In this document: one piece after another, positions 4,558-5,078 of the stretch
Position numbering within the stretch: position 1 is the stretch's first letter
How the letters are laid out: every line of letters begins with the position of its first letter
Assembly (NCBI GenBank): GCA_002327415.1
Contig: DCVU01000023.1
Span: forward strand, 7,066-12,143
DNA from: Smithella sp. UBA2180
Lineage (GTDB): Bacteria; Desulfobacterota; Syntrophia; Syntrophales; Smithellaceae
Reading direction: 5' to 3'
Length of the DNA stretch: 5,078 nucleotides
Notes under the pieces: generated by a model
Told to the model about the DNA's origin: nothing
What the model saw: only the letters and a program-made list of their open reading frames with translations
Databases searched by the model: none
Translations under genes and position numbers: made by a program

Positions 4558-5078
4558 TCAAAACCTTTTTCCAAAGACGTTGACCGATCCATGTCCCTTC
4601 CCCAAACTCCAGGCATTCTCAATAGCGGTTGTAACCATTATTTTAGCCTGCCACACCGCATCAACAATATCTTCTCCGCGAGCAAGCGATGCGGCCAGTG
4701 CCGACGCATACGTGCAACCGGTCCCATGAGTATTTTTTGTATCAATCCAGGGAGAGGAAAACTCATAATAATGATGGCCGTCAAAGAGAATATCAATAGC
4801 ACCCGATCTCTTACTTCCCGGCAGATGCCCTCCTTTAATCAGCACATTTTTGGCGCCCAGCTTATGAATTATGACTGCTGCTTTTTTCATCACGGCAGCC
4901 GTTTTAATCCTGCATTGCGCCAAAATTTCCGCTTCAGGAATATTTGGCGTCAAAACAAAAGCCTGCGGCAGCAGCTTTTCGATAAGTACCTCCCTCGACC
5001 TATCCTGCATTAAAGACCGGCCACCCTTGGCTGCCATCACCGGGTCAACCACCAACTTCTCCAGATGATATTCTTTTA
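4558..5078 (-). CDS. thiD: ThiD, hydroxymethylpyrimidine/phosphomethylpyrimidine kinase (5' end outside window)
   Basis: About 172 C-terminal residues of a roughly 265-residue ribokinase-fold kinase are visible. The enzyme phosphorylates HMP to HMP-P and HMP-P to HMP-PP in cytoplasmic thiamine synthesis. Family marks in order are LVVDPVMAAKGG, then LTPNIPEAEIL, then VLIKGGH, then NTHGTGCTYASALAASLARG with the anion-hole GTGC and its cysteine, and GHGSVNVF near the end. The frame stays open to the window edge (KEYHLEK before LVVDP), so the TTG at 5055 is only an internal codon, not a start. The protein ends soon after the kinase domain with no fused ThiE or ThiN. The order thiD then thiC on one strand places substrate and product steps together. 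No intrinsic terminator with a T tract follows directly, so read-through into the long inverted repeat and thiC is possible. Confidence 0.95.
   Translation of the reverse strand, partial: KEYHLEKLVVDPVMAAKGGRSLMQDRSREVLIEKLLPQAFVLTPNIPEAEILAQCRIKTAAVMKKAAVIIHKLGAKNVLIKGGHLPGSKRSGAIDILFDGHHYYEFSSPWIDTKNTHGTGCTYASALAASLARGEDIVDAVWQAKIMVTTAIENAWSLGKGHGSVNVFGKRF

Noticed and set aside
4591..5013. Plus-strand 140-codon open frame
   Set aside because: Antisense to the unmistakable thiD kinase motifs.

Overview
The window reads as a piece of a bacterial chromosome, and every convincing gene lies on the minus strand. In transcription order (right to left) these are a partial thiD, thiC, a tRNA nucleotidyltransferase (cca type), a SPOR-NlpC/P60 lipoprotein, and a 36-residue lysine-rich H1-like peptide. 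The lipid-anchored cell-wall hydrolase points to a Gram-negative. The short form of ThiC and the KKVVKKAAPKK-type micro-histone suggest a deltaproteobacterium-like organism (Desulfobacterota, for example the Syntrophales). That placement is an inference from general family knowledge, not from a search.

Region 4153-5078 holds the 3' part of thiD (hydroxymethylpyrimidine / HMP-phosphate kinase, cut by the window edge) and a 405-bp spacer before thiC. ThiC makes HMP-phosphate and ThiD phosphorylates it to HMP-diphosphate, so the two genes form the pyrimidine branch of thiamine synthesis. No TPP riboswitch is recognisable in front of thiC. Most of the spacer (4291-4526) is instead one long imperfect inverted repeat with smaller perfect palindromes nested inside, resembling a small non-autonomous mobile or REP/MITE-like element.

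Region 1337-2880 holds a 212-bp spacer and the cca-type gene. The spacer carries two short palindromes set head to head, whose CTGGATT/AATGACA ends match the ends of the long element, and a 4-copy 7-bp tandem repeat. An upstream in-frame extension of cca runs through the palindromes and is probably not translated.

Region 561-1340 holds the lipoprotein gene. Its ATG overlaps the cca stop by four bases (ATGA), so the two are probably translationally coupled.

Region 1-560 is AT-rich. It holds a tiny stand-alone transcription unit: a strong sigma70-type promoter, a good ribosome binding site, the 36-codon lysine-rich gene, and a clear intrinsic terminator. The 5' flank (353-560) and the first 60 bases show no supportable gene.

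The most unusual material is the family of palindromic elements in the two thi-side spacers and the complete micro-gene at the left. I see no defence system, CRISPR array or complete transposon.
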